Positions 40,848 to 51,300 of a stretch of 64,000 nucleotides of DNA are shown piece by piece. Source of the DNA: Huiozyma naganishii CBS 8797 (taxonomy: Eukaryota; Ascomycota; Saccharomycetes; Saccharomycetales; Saccharomycetaceae); assembly GCF_000348985.1 (NCBI RefSeq), contig NC_035922.1, positions 571,604-635,603 on the forward strand, in the 5' to 3' direction. Each line of letters starts with the position of its first letter. Within the stretch, counting starts at the first letter, position 1. The notes under the pieces are model-generated. The model saw only the letters and a list, made by a program, of their open reading frames with translations, ran no database searches and was not told the DNA's origin. A program made the translations under genes and the position numbers.

Positions 40848-41752
40848 GTTAGATATTTGGTTGAGTTGATATTTGGTTTGTTGTTATGATTTACAACTCT
40901 ACAAAGGAAAACAGATAACCTATGCAATATCTTTTGAACAAGAGGTACGTCTTACTTATATACGGTTGGGAAAAGTACATCAGATCTCAACGGTGTCAAA
41001 CGGGTCCCTCCCCCACCAAGGCGGACAGCAGAATGAACTCAGGACAGCTAAATGAACGCGCAGTGGTGTACACATACATATACAAGCAAGCAAGCAAACA
41101 ATAGCAACAGATGCGTCTCTTTTGCTTCCTCTTCTTTGTGTTTTTGCAGCAAATAAAACTCTTCTTCTATTGTCTTTACGTCTTTTTCGCTGACATTCGC
41201 AGCGAAAAGACGTTCGCAGCGAAAACCGCTCTCTCCCCCCAAACACGCTGCGCTGGGTTGTGACAACGTTCAGGGCAGCAGTTATGGCTCAAGTGGAGTC
41301 GCGGGATCCACTCTTTCTCGTTTAAGGGACGTTCCCTTTCACCGAATGACTATGGCCCCCACTACGTCAGCGTTTAACCCTCTCTTCGTTAACTCAACAT
41401 TGCGTGAGCTCTTCTCTCTCTTTTGTTTTTGCCGGATTGGATCAGACGGTTTCACACGTAGGTACACGATGTTGCTTGTAAGTTCAAGTTTAGCAGGATC
41501 TTGCTGTATCGCTGGGTCCTACAGTTCGCATCCACCTCCCGGTCCAACACTCTGTGTGTCTGGGTGCACTCTTCTTGAATATTTTTGATTTGTTTTTGTT
41601 TTCGGGTTAATTCTTCAAGGAGAGTGTCTTGAAACGAGGAAGAGCAGCTGCGTTGAGCCTACCCACCGGAGTGGTTTAAGCTGTGGCGATTTGAACAAGG
41701 ACGTGTGCAGTACTACTAATAGTGGTTCTGGTTAAAGAGGGAAAGAGAACAA
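40848..41752. promoter_or_regulatory. Metallothionein / F-box gene divergent promoter
   Basis: 905 bases between two divergent starts. On the metallothionein side there are a TATA box (40955-40962), a match to the Ace1/Cup2 consensus HTHNNGCTGD on the minus strand (41025-41034), another on the plus strand (41184-41193, TTTTCGCTGA), and two tandem copies of TTCGCAGCGAAAA (41196-41208 and 41213-41225) whose minus strand reads TTTTCGCTGC, differing only at the last position. The F-box side (41300-41752) shows nothing clear. Confidence 0.55.
41184..41225. promoter_or_regulatory. Clustered GCTG elements, probable copper-response sites
   Basis: Three TTTTCGCTG cores within 42 bases (one plus, two minus), the two minus copies lying in a 13-base direct repeat. 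Resembles Ace1/Amt1 metal-response clusters in yeast metallothionein promoters. Confidence 0.5.
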
Positions 41753-42574
41753 ATGAGTGCGCAGGTTTCGCTGGTCGGTTTGCCCCTGGATGTGCTCTGG
41801 AAAGTGCTTGGGTACGTTTCTGCTGATGAGAGAGATATTTGCGCTGTGGCAGGGAGTAGCAGGTTTCTGAGGCGTGTTGTACAGCTGTACCTCAAGAGCG
41901 AGTCCCTAAAGTGGGGCTCATACGTTATCGGTTTGGGAGAAGTGAGCTTTAAAGCTTCTCAGAACGGGGCCGGAGCCATTTTTGGTCCCCAGAACTGCTA
42001 CTTCGCTCCCACCACGACCAAGAATAATCACAGTCGCCACCTGAAGAACACGAACAGTATAGCGGTCCACAACGGGTTTTCGAAAACCGGATACACGAGT
42101 GCTGCCGTTGATTTAGACTACGAGATGGACTTGACGTCACCGACGCTGCTCTCTTACCGTTCGCGAGATAACTCGGTTTTTACAAACCAATCGTTCGACG
42201 ATTCCATGGAGGACTCAACGGTGTACAACGTTACCACCGACTACAGTATACCACCACACAAGGAACGCAGTGAGGAATCGATAACCAGACTGAGATCCTC
42301 AAACAAAGTGAAGGATAAAGCATTGCTTTTCGAAAGACTGATAAAGAAGGAAAACGCGGAGAAGTCCACAAACAATCACTTATCGCACCTCCAAACAAGG
42401 AACCTCAGTAGTTTTAGCATAAACGACAAAAAAACGGGACCCTCGAAGCAGTACTTGGCGCACCTCGAGGCTACCAACACAGAGCCACACAATCGTACTA
42501 CAGCTAACAAGGGTGGTAGAAAGATGAAAGTGGTGCTATCAGGGGAGAACAAAGTTTGCTTCCAAGCTGTATGA
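41753..42574 (+). CDS. F-box protein, MFB1/UCC1-like
   Basis: 273 residues. An F-box is visible at about 8-48 ('LPLDVLWKVLGYVSADERD', 'AVAGSSRFLRRVVQLYL'), the Skp1-binding part of an SCF ubiquitin ligase. The rest is polar and disordered-looking, without leucine-rich or WD repeats. By position and strand it corresponds to S. cerevisiae MFB1 (YDR219C; mitochondria-associated) or its duplicate UCC1 (YLR224W; citrate synthase degradation), but both are longer (465 and about 369 residues), so the substrate-binding part may be reduced. The sequence alone does not decide between the two. Confidence 0.7.
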   Translation: MSAQVSLVGLPLDVLWKVLGYVSADERDICAVAGSSRFLRRVVQLYLKSESLKWGSYVIGLGEVSFKASQNGAGAIFGPQNCYFAPTTTKNNHSRHLKNTNSIAVHNGFSKTGYTSAAVDLDYEMDLTSPTLLSYRSRDNSVFTNQSFDDSMEDSTVYNVTTDYSIPPHKERSEESITRLRSSNKVKDKALLFERLIKKENAEKSTNNHLSHLQTRNLSSFSINDKKTGPSKQYLAHLEATNTEPHNRTTANKGGRKMKVVLSGENKVCFQAV

Positions 42575-42858
42575 AACTCGTATTCGTCACTTTTAACATT
42601 ATTAACACAGTCTAATGAATAATATATATGTATATATCGTTTGTATCTATATCGGGAATGCATTTGTAATAGTATGTGCTTGTGGGAGGGTCCTCAGAGG
42701 TGGGGCACTTGGTGGTGACGGCCTCGAAAAGTGTTACCCAAAAATAGAATGAACACAAAGAGAAAAAAAGACAGTTTAAAGAGACCGAATATGCTACAAT
42801 TATTATTAATATAAGATCCAAGAAGAAGAAGTGCACAACACCCACCAGGTTCCAGAAA

Positions 42859-44001
42859 ATGCTCAATACGGAAGAAATTAGACACAGAAGGTATGCTCAA
42901 AAGGGAGTACAGTTCAACATGTTGCTCTTAGGTCCCAGGGGGATTGGTAAAAAAACTTTCCTTAGCAATTTGTGTCAAATGGAGGATATAGCCGCCCTTG
43001 CGACGGAAAATAATTCGAATAGGGACTCAAAGCTACCGTACACGAACTATGCAATTAAAATCCAGGAAATGCTTACCCCTGTGGCTTTGAACGTGCACGT
43101 CTTCGATATTGGGTTGCAGATAAATAATGCACACACCTCCAACAAAGTCCGGCATTTTATACAGGAGTTCTACGACAGGATCCTGGCAGACGAGATCAAG
43201 ATCTCAAGGGATAAAAAAACCTTGAAACAGAGCGATGGAAGAATCCATGTATGCTTGTACTTTATTGACGGAAACTCAAACGGATTGAACGAGTTGGATA
43301 TCGACATGCTGAGTAAGATTAAAGAGTTCGTTAACATTTTCATCGTGATCGGGAAAGCTGATAGGTACCGCGAAAATGAGCTGCAACCTTTGAAGGAGAA
43401 CATCAGGCGCGATTTGGAGGCAAACAACTTGAGAAGTTTCCCCTTTGGTGACGATAGACTGCGGGACATATTCCCCGACGGAGAGGACACTTTGATCAGC
43501 GATATACACCCCTTTGCAGTTATCTGTGGTGATCGTTTTGAAAGTACTGATCCGAATAACGGGGAACCAAAATCAATATTTAGGTACAACTACCTGGATG
43601 AGAAAATTTCTGTTGAACGACGTGACGTTTCAAATTTTATATACTTGAAGGGCATCTTACTAGGGTCGCATTTACATGAACTGAAGGAAACCACCAACGA
43701 TATATTCTACGAAAAATACAGGACAAAGAAGTTGCTAGAACAGAAAAATTCGCCCGCTCAACAGGAGGATAAGGAAAACGAGTCACGGGTAGGCACAAGA
43801 GGTACTACACTGACGAGTGAATCGATGGATTACCATGCTGTGGATCCTGATCACCAATTAACTTGCGTAGGTACCGTCTACGAAAAGAATCAAATAATTG
43901 AAGCCTACCAGAACAAGATCGTTGGCTTGGAAAAAATGATCCATGATATCTCGGAGGAACCGTCGCCAGCCACCAAAACGGTGTCCACTGAATGTGAGTA
44001 A
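42859..44001 (+). CDS. SPR28: Sporulation septin Spr28
   Basis: Divergent septin expressed in sporulation in S. cerevisiae, where it has 423 residues against 380 here. The GTPase fold is recognisable: P-loop-like 'LLLGPRGIGKKTFLSNL' (about 22-38), a decayed switch region 'HVFDIGLQINNA', and the guanine-specificity motif 'VIGKADRYRENELQPLKENI'. The residue after the P-loop lysine, normally Ser/Thr, is Lys, so nucleotide binding may be impaired. A short coiled-coil end ('IIEAYQNKIVGLEKMIHDIS') closes the protein. Position agrees with YDR218C. Confidence 0.88.
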   Translation: MLNTEEIRHRRYAQKGVQFNMLLLGPRGIGKKTFLSNLCQMEDIAALATENNSNRDSKLPYTNYAIKIQEMLTPVALNVHVFDIGLQINNAHTSNKVRHFIQEFYDRILADEIKISRDKKTLKQSDGRIHVCLYFIDGNSNGLNELDIDMLSKIKEFVNIFIVIGKADRYRENELQPLKENIRRDLEANNLRSFPFGDDRLRDIFPDGEDTLISDIHPFAVICGDRFESTDPNNGEPKSIFRYNYLDEKISVERRDVSNFIYLKGILLGSHLHELKETTNDIFYEKYRTKKLLEQKNSPAQQEDKENESRVGTRGTTLTSESMDYHAVDPDHQLTCVGTVYEKNQIIEAYQNKIVGLEKMIHDISEEPSPATKTVSTECE

Positions 44002-44200
44002 CTGCTGGGGAGCGCTACTATTTATAAATTACCTACGTAGACCCACTTTGCTTTCAATAAACGTCAAACTCGTCACTCATCGCTGGACTTTTTTTTCCAC
44101 TTTTCTTTTGAAAATGAGACATGAGAAGCTTTTCGATATGCAAGAATGTAGCGTCGATGACTTCATCAAAACAAACTTTTTGTAAAGTCGGTAACCAAAG

Positions 44201-44275
44201 ATGCCATGCGCAGGTCAAGCGTATCCTCCAGTCAAGTGTTGGAGCATATGCAACCGAACAATAGTTTTGTAGCTT
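44201..44275 (+). promoter_or_regulatory. Overlapping uORF at the RAD9 start
   Basis: An ATG five bases before the RAD9 ATG, in another frame, opens a 24-codon frame that ends with TAG inside RAD9. Confidence 0.35.
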
Positions 44276-47200
44276 CGCAACACGACTTTAGCAGCCCAGA
44301 CAGAATACGAAGATATGACGAAAATGAGGACTCGCGTGCCTCAAGGACAGATGCCAGTATAGACAACAATACATCAAATGTCAGCATCCATAATGAAGCA
44401 ACTATAACAGATGCTGATTATTTGGCAGCAAAGTTTGCTGCAAACAGCTCAGGAACCCCGCGCAAAGTGGATTCTCCGATGGACAGTGGAGACTACAGCT
44501 ATGAAGAGGAACGGCCCATGTATAACAAGATATCACCCAAACTGAGTAAAGTATCAAAGTATTTCAAGAGCAAGAGGTCCCCGGGTAAAAGTCTACTGGA
44601 TAAATATAAACACCTGGCGGATGATGATGATGATGAAGACGAAGGTATTTCAAAAGAAATAAGTAATCGAACTACTCAAAACTCGAACAATGATCCCAAC
44701 TACCCAGTGAAGGAACGATCACCAGGTAAGAACCTATTACACAAGATCAAACACGATGAGGAGATTGATGATGAAGAGGTGCAAAAAGGAGATAATACGA
44801 ATGGGCTTGGTATGTCCTCACCATTGAAAAGTGTCAAACGCCGTAAAACGGAAGAAGTGAATCAGATTTCCCACCTTTTCAGTGACGATGCCTCTTATCA
44901 AGATATTTTTAACTCAAGAGACCGCGGAAACAACCTTCTTGAAAATCCATATCCTGGGAAAGGAATAGTGCTGTCAGATAATGTCAACATCCAGGTAGCA
45001 AACTCCCAAGTCCAAGCAAGTCCCGATCCCGTGCGATGTGAAAATCCATTATTGGAGAAGTCGTCACCGATGAAAAGTGCAATTAGTAGGGAACCATTGC
45101 AAGAGAACGACGATATTTCACAAAATGGAGGTAGTGATTTTGAAACCCAGTATATTATTCAGTCCGAGGGTCCCATCAGCTCCAATAGTCACGGAAACGA
45201 TAGATCACAAAGTCAGCGCGATGGTAAGGATGAATCAACTGAACAGAATGCTGATAACGGTAATGATTCCAACATCGTGGCCTCAGTTCCTTACGAAGAG
45301 GAAAATCTTGACACATCAAATAACGCTAAGAACCGTTTGGAGATTTTAGATGAAAACGATTATGATACACATGGTATGGATTTGACTCACTTTTCAGAAA
45401 ATGCTGATACGACTATTCTACCTAAGGGTGCCATGACACAACTCCTCTGTCCAAATGATCGGATTGTACACAAAAATGATACGCAAACGCTGAATTATGG
45501 TAGTTCGAACACAACACAATTGGTGCCTGCAACTGAAACACAACCATCCAATACAACTGATTTGTTGTGCAATGCGAATGAAACTCAGAGGACACAGGAG
45601 AGTACTGGTGTTTTAGCAAAGGAAGAGGATAGGAACTTTGTAGAGGATATGAATCCCGAATTTGCTCATGAAATGCCTATATCTAATGATGAACAAATGT
45701 TCAAATCTGAGTCAGGGGTGGAGCAAAATAAACTCTCTCAGGATCTAAGCATTTCGAAACCGGTATTGGTGACACAACTCCTCAATTCTCAACGAAGATA
45801 TATTTCAAAATTTAACCATGAAATATTATTAGATGCTAATTGCAGCCTTCAAGAGACACAAATGGTACCTCTTAGTTCCCTAGAAAATGAACATGAGATT
45901 TCCTTAATACAACCAACCCCTGATGGCGCTTTTTCTGTGGATGCTCCCCAACTGGACTTACCAAGAAAATTAACAGACGTGATTAGTGTAGACACTACAA
46001 AGTCACAACATACCACGGATGCACCAGAGGAAGAAAGAGAGCCTGAAAAAAATATGTCGAAAAAACTAGAAGCACAGCCATTGGAATACATTGTGAAAAA
46101 CTACCAATCATCATCATCCTCATCCCAAAGGGAGACAGACCCCGATGATACAGGAAGCTCACCATCCTCTTCCCCAAAACAGACTGATCCAGATGATAAC
46201 AAGAGTTTGACATCTACAGACAACCAGCACATCGATGAAATGCTAAAGGAAACTGTAGTTCTCAAGGTTTCTAATAAACCCAATACGTCGGATGGTGATC
46301 AGGAGGAGGGAAATTTGAAAAAAAGCACATCCTCAATAATAATGAGCGAAGGAGATGTCACACAAGAACTACCTGAAATGGAAGATGAAAATGAGGTTGC
46401 GGATGAGCTTGAGGATGACGACCAATGCAGGAAAAACACTTCATCCGGTAACTTAAGCATTAACGAGGCAACAAAAACGAACGTCGACATGGATGATTCC
46501 GACATAATTATTACGAGGAGGAGACCTCATAGGGAGACTTTTGATTCTTTAGAGTTAACTCAAGGCGAAGAAAATGGAGAGGCAACTTTGATACCCATTG
46601 AACAAACGACCACTCCAGCTGAACCCGAAGGAACCATTAGGACGGTAGATGAAAGGTACCTTAATTTAAATGATATCAAGTTCAAAAATTCTATTTGGTG
46701 CCAATATAAGCTGGATATGAAATACTATCCTGCAATATTATTAAAGATTGAGAAAGAGAATAACGAATGCAAAGTCCGATTTAGTGACAGAGACGATTAT
46801 TACAAGATAGATGATGTTCATCCATTAGATATCAGAATCAATGATACAGTGAATTTTTTAGGACATCCGTATGTAGTGGTTGGATTAGAAGCCAAAAATA
46901 AAGAAGAGGATACGATCAGGTGTATACGGGGCTATGACACTTTGCATCTTAAAAAGAAAACACTAGCTGGGACATTAGTGGGAGAAACTGTTATTACACC
47001 CCTGTCATCTATCCACATAGAGTTAGAGGAGTGGTACAAGAGGGCTAAAATTAACCCCACCGCTGATACCGATGATAATAATACAGGGCATGAAGACCTG
47101 AAACATCCCATCCGCGGAAGAGGAAAACGCCGAATAATATCTACACAAAATTTAAAGAGAAATGGTAGGCATCCCAACTATGAGGAGATAGATTCTGAAG

Positions 47201-48198
47201 ATAGCGATTCTTACCTCACGCAACCTGACGCAAAGGGAGACGAACAAGGTACGCCCTCTATACATTATTCTATTAGTGCAGTTCCAAAACAGGCAAAAAT
47301 AGATCAATCGAACACACCAACGCCCAGTGAAAAAGAACAGAACACTTCTCATAACATTTTTGATGAATGTCTCTTTGTGATCACCGGAATCACCGGTGGT
47401 AAGAAAGCAGAGATTGCGTCTGAAATTGAAAAAGAAGGTGGTGTAGTCTTGGAGTCTGGGTTTGCTGATTTACTTGGTTTCTCTAAGTTGATTGATGAAG
47501 AGCATAATTCAAATCGGCGTTCTTTGACCTTAAGCCAATCGAGTGCCACTGGACAAAAATTCAAATTTGCCTGTTTATTAAGTGATCAATACAGGCGAAG
47601 CACTAAATACCTGGAAACACTTGCTCTTGGCTGGCCCACCTTGCATTTTGACTTCCTCAATGCGTGCTGCAATGCAGGGAAAATGGAGGATAGGTTTATT
47701 CTCCAATACCTTTTGCCCTCAGGGGAAAGTACTAGGTTGCATTCAGGGGACAATTCAAAACGTTCTGTGGTGAAATCAAATAACATTGTCACCTTTTATA
47801 ACCGGTATCTCAACAGGGTGACATTGAACAACCAACTGGATGCCATGAACTACATTTTAACGGACTATGAAATCATAATCTGTGGCAGAACGCAGTTAAC
47901 GGTATTCATGAAATTTGTGACCAGGTGTTTGGGAGCAGAGACCGTATATCAAATGGATAACATACTATCCAAGGATGTCATGTCTTCGCTTGCTGATATA
48001 TTTGAAAAGTCACAAAGACAGGGCACTAAACTTATAATACTTTTAAACGAAGCAATAGAGTGTCCTGCCGATATGTTAAAGAAAACGAGGAATATGGTGC
48101 ATGAGAAATATTCTTATTATAACGTCTCTTTCTACGTCGAAACAAAGGAGTGGTTGATACAAACTCTTATAAATGGGGATGCAGGCTTTACTGAATGA
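44206..48198 (+). CDS. RAD9: DNA-damage checkpoint adaptor Rad9
   Basis: Adaptor that carries Mec1/Tel1 signals to Rad53 and Chk1 and limits end resection. 1330 residues (1309 in S. cerevisiae). The N-terminal 800 residues are disordered with many SP (CDK) and SQ/TQ sites; a TQ-rich cluster lies near residues 405-450 ('TTQLVPATETQPSNTTDLL'). Twin 'RSPGKSLLDKYKHL' / 'RSPGKNLLHKIKHD' units occur near 123-190. The Tudor domain begins at about 825 ('WCQYKLDMKYYPAILLKIEK') and the BRCT pair at about 1050 ('NIFDECLFVITGITGGKKAE'), which bind methylated/phosphorylated histones. The start at 44206 is the first in-frame ATG; a later Met (MQPNNSF) is possible. Confidence 0.95.
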   Translation: MRRSSVSSSQVLEHMQPNNSFVASQHDFSSPDRIRRYDENEDSRASRTDASIDNNTSNVSIHNEATITDADYLAAKFAANSSGTPRKVDSPMDSGDYSYEEERPMYNKISPKLSKVSKYFKSKRSPGKSLLDKYKHLADDDDDEDEGISKEISNRTTQNSNNDPNYPVKERSPGKNLLHKIKHDEEIDDEEVQKGDNTNGLGMSSPLKSVKRRKTEEVNQISHLFSDDASYQDIFNSRDRGNNLLENPYPGKGIVLSDNVNIQVANSQVQASPDPVRCENPLLEKSSPMKSAISREPLQENDDISQNGGSDFETQYIIQSEGPISSNSHGNDRSQSQRDGKDESTEQNADNGNDSNIVASVPYEEENLDTSNNAKNRLEILDENDYDTHGMDLTHFSENADTTILPKGAMTQLLCPNDRIVHKNDTQTLNYGSSNTTQLVPATETQPSNTTDLLCNANETQRTQESTGVLAKEEDRNFVEDMNPEFAHEMPISNDEQMFKSESGVEQNKLSQDLSISKPVLVTQLLNSQRRYISKFNHEILLDANCSLQETQMVPLSSLENEHEISLIQPTPDGAFSVDAPQLDLPRKLTDVISVDTTKSQHTTDAPEEEREPEKNMSKKLEAQPLEYIVKNYQSSSSSSQRETDPDDTGSSPSSSPKQTDPDDNKSLTSTDNQHIDEMLKETVVLKVSNKPNTSDGDQEEGNLKKSTSSIIMSEGDVTQELPEMEDENEVADELEDDDQCRKNTSSGNLSINEATKTNVDMDDSDIIITRRRPHRETFDSLELTQGEENGEATLIPIEQTTTPAEPEGTIRTVDERYLNLNDIKFKNSIWCQYKLDMKYYPAILLKIEKENNECKVRFSDRDDYYKIDDVHPLDIRINDTVNFLGHPYVVVGLEAKNKEEDTIRCIRGYDTLHLKKKTLAGTLVGETVITPLSSIHIELEEWYKRAKINPTADTDDNNTGHEDLKHPIRGRGKRRIISTQNLKRNGRHPNYEEIDSEDSDSYLTQPDAKGDEQGTPSIHYSISAVPKQAKIDQSNTPTPSEKEQNTSHNIFDECLFVITGITGGKKAEIASEIEKEGGVVLESGFADLLGFSKLIDEEHNSNRRSLTLSQSSATGQKFKFACLLSDQYRRSTKYLETLALGWPTLHFDFLNACCNAGKMEDRFILQYLLPSGESTRLHSGDNSKRSVVKSNNIVTFYNRYLNRVTLNNQLDAMNYILTDYEIIICGRTQLTVFMKFVTRCLGAETVYQMDNILSKDVMSSLADIFEKSQRQGTKLIILLNEAIECPADMLKKTRNMVHEKYSYYNVSFYVETKEWLIQTLINGDAGFTE

Positions 48199-48307
48199 TA
48201 TAAATATATGATAGAGCGGCGATTAGGGACTGATGTTGAAAAAATGTGAATATTTATTCTGGAATATATAAGAAAGAGATGGGAGAGCTTCTTCCATCAA
48301 AGTTTGT

Positions 48308-51300
48308 TTACTTATTTAAATGCGATTTGGATAATTCCTTTTCGTTCGAGTTCAAAATGGATATCCTGCCCAGATCCTCAAAGTCTTCGATGACCTTCGC
48401 TAAAATATTGCAGTGAGCGTAAGATGACTCCGTTACCTTAAAAAAACATTTGGCAATGGAAATAAACTTCGAGGACAACTGATATCTTTCGGCGAAGCTC
48501 TGCTTGGCATGCCCTTCTTGGTGCTTTGCCTTATCACGAGCAAGTAATAAATCAACCGAGGACTGGGTAGCTGTAGTTGCTCCATCGGTGAGACCATCGT
48601 ATTGAGATTTATTCGTCCCGTTAGGGACATCGTGGAACAAAAATTCGTTAGGGGCCTGGTCGCTCATATTCAAAAAGGAGGTGTCATTGAAGGAGTACAC
48701 TAAAACATCTTTGATGGCTCTTTCTATTTTATTAACATCAGACTGAGAGTAATTCACCGTCCATTTCACCTTGTTAAAATGCCTAAAGTCCTTTGGGTAT
48801 GAAAGCGCAAAGGAAGGAATCAAGAAATCATTAGCTAGTTTGTTCAGCTTGATGAATACGGAAAGTAACTTAAAATTTGGGGTAGCTTCAAAATCGAGAA
48901 TGAACTTGATAATTGCCAAAAAATTGTAGAAATAACCGTGGATGTTGAATATAGTTAGTTTTTCCTTATCTATACTAGTCAAATTAGTAACTTTGTTCTG
49001 CACTAGTACTTTGGTAATGTTCTGAACAGAGGATTTCAATGATACCAACAGATCCGTTAGTAAGTTGTAAGAACCCTTTGTCAACAAATTCACACTTTTA
49101 GGGTTCAAAAATGAATCGTATAACTGGGTCATGTCACCCTTCCAGACTTTTGAGCCTATTCCCTTATCTATTTCAAAAAAAAACTTCATAACCATCAAAC
49201 AATTTTTCAATATAGTACAATCCCCGATCAAAGCACGTGTACACGCTATAGGTGTCGTGTTTGATGGAGGAAGTGAGTTAGTCTCCAGTTTTTTGGAAAC
49301 GATTTTTGTTAGGAACAAGTTGAATGGAGAACGGTAATTTGAATTAAATTCATAAAACATCATTGTGGCGACCAAAGATTCAGGAATTGGGTGTACTCCC
49401 AAATCGTTAAAGGTAAAACTGGTGTAAAATCTTTTGAACGGGGTTATGTTTTGTTTTTTCATTGTGTTATTCCTCGTTTCGTCCTTCTTGTCACAAATAA
49501 CCGAAGCAGACAGCCATTTTTGTTCCTCATCCGGGATATAAATTTCGTCAATATCAGTTTCGTTCAAAAAGTAGTTAGACTGGACGTTATAAAATATTTT
49601 CAAGTACTGACAGTACCTGTAAATCATCAAAGTGCATCTTATTTTTGATTCAAATAGAATATAATTCGATGCCGAGGGAAAGTCCATATCGTTACCACTG
49701 TTGGGACTGGCCGAACCCACCTCAGATATACCGTATAGTAGCCCGCTTTTGACTACGGAACACACGGCCGCAACCTGTCTTTTCACTGCATGTGCCTCCA
49801 CGTCTTCAACCTCAACGGCGAAAAGGGCAAAAATGATATTCAACGTTAGTGTTTGAACCAACCATGTGTACTGACTGTGTGCTTTCAAATTCCTAATCTC
49901 TGTATATTTTTTCTTTGTCTCCAAGAACACATGGATAGCTCTTCTACCCATTTCATATAGTGTGACAGTGACACCGTGACAACCCTTTTTGTAAAGAGAT
50001 CCCAAAGCAACCATGAGTAAAGGTAGGCACACAGACCTAGCAATGTGCAAGATATCCCTTTCAGAATCAAACTCGATGTCTTTATCTTCAAGTGAATCAT
50101 TCTCCCACAAGTACTTTTGTAAAGTCAAAAAATCTGCATTCAACAAACTGGCATGGATGAACGGATAGTGTATTAGAAACCGTTTTCTAAAGAGAGCAAG
50201 GAATTGGTTCAACTCGTGGACACTAGGAAGCATTAATTTCTTGGATATCAAAACGGGATCTGTACTGAGTGCACTGTTACCGCATTTTTCCTCATAGAAC
50301 TTCAAAACGACAGAGCAGTAGTCCCTCAGTTTTGTTGTGAAAAGAGTCGGAGGAGGCGTATCAACTGGACATTCCTCCAGGATTATATCATCCGTTACGA
50401 CGTCCGTACGCAACTCAGGTGAGGGCGATTTCTTGGAAATATTTGTCATTGTCAGGTTATCTAACCCGTACAGTGTATAATTGTCATTAGTCATTTTCAA
50501 CTCACCACCCTTTTCCACATCAAGTTCCATGTTTTCCATCATGGCGTTCTCTGAGTTAAGATTCCACTCTACCTCCTCTTGCTTGATGAAGTTATTGTAG
50601 ATGCTTTGTGAATATTTGGTAACGTCACTTAAAGTGTTCAGTTCATTCCTGTTATGTTGTTGTAAAATCAATTGCCCAGGTGATTGGTATACTGTCCCCG
50701 GAGATGCAGTATTGGGAGTGTCCCATGTTAACGAGTTACTGAGTTCGTCGCTCGTCTCTGTTGACAAGGGGGGGCCATTTAACAGACTCTCGATATCTGC
50801 ATCCAGTTGGTACCTCAGTAAATCCCCATGCGCGTTGTTGTTACTTGCTGACCTTGATGTTGTCTTTGTGTAATTGAGACTCTCTGCCTCATGATCATTT
50901 CCAGGTAGTGAAGATAGTTTAGAAAGAATGTCATTTTCTTTCCCTCCCAGTAAGGAAGATTGTGTCCCCGACGAATAGTTATCGCTGGATAACACTGTAC
51001 TTACTGAATGTTTATCATTTTTTGTCAATAGATTCTGGTTTGGAAAGGAGGGGGCATTGAACGAATCCGAATTGAAGGTATTAGGGTAAACAGAAAGGGT
51101 TTGATCATCGTCTAGGGGTAAAAAATTGTCCGTATACTGTTGTTGCACTTTGACTGGATCAGCTTGTAGGTTCATCAGGGAGAAACCGTCCACCATATAG
51201 TCCCCATCGGAGAGACTGAATTCTGGCGGCACTGGGAAAAGAGTACTCGCGTTTGTGTTTTTTGGGTCACTACCACCATCGATGAGGTCATTGTGCAACA

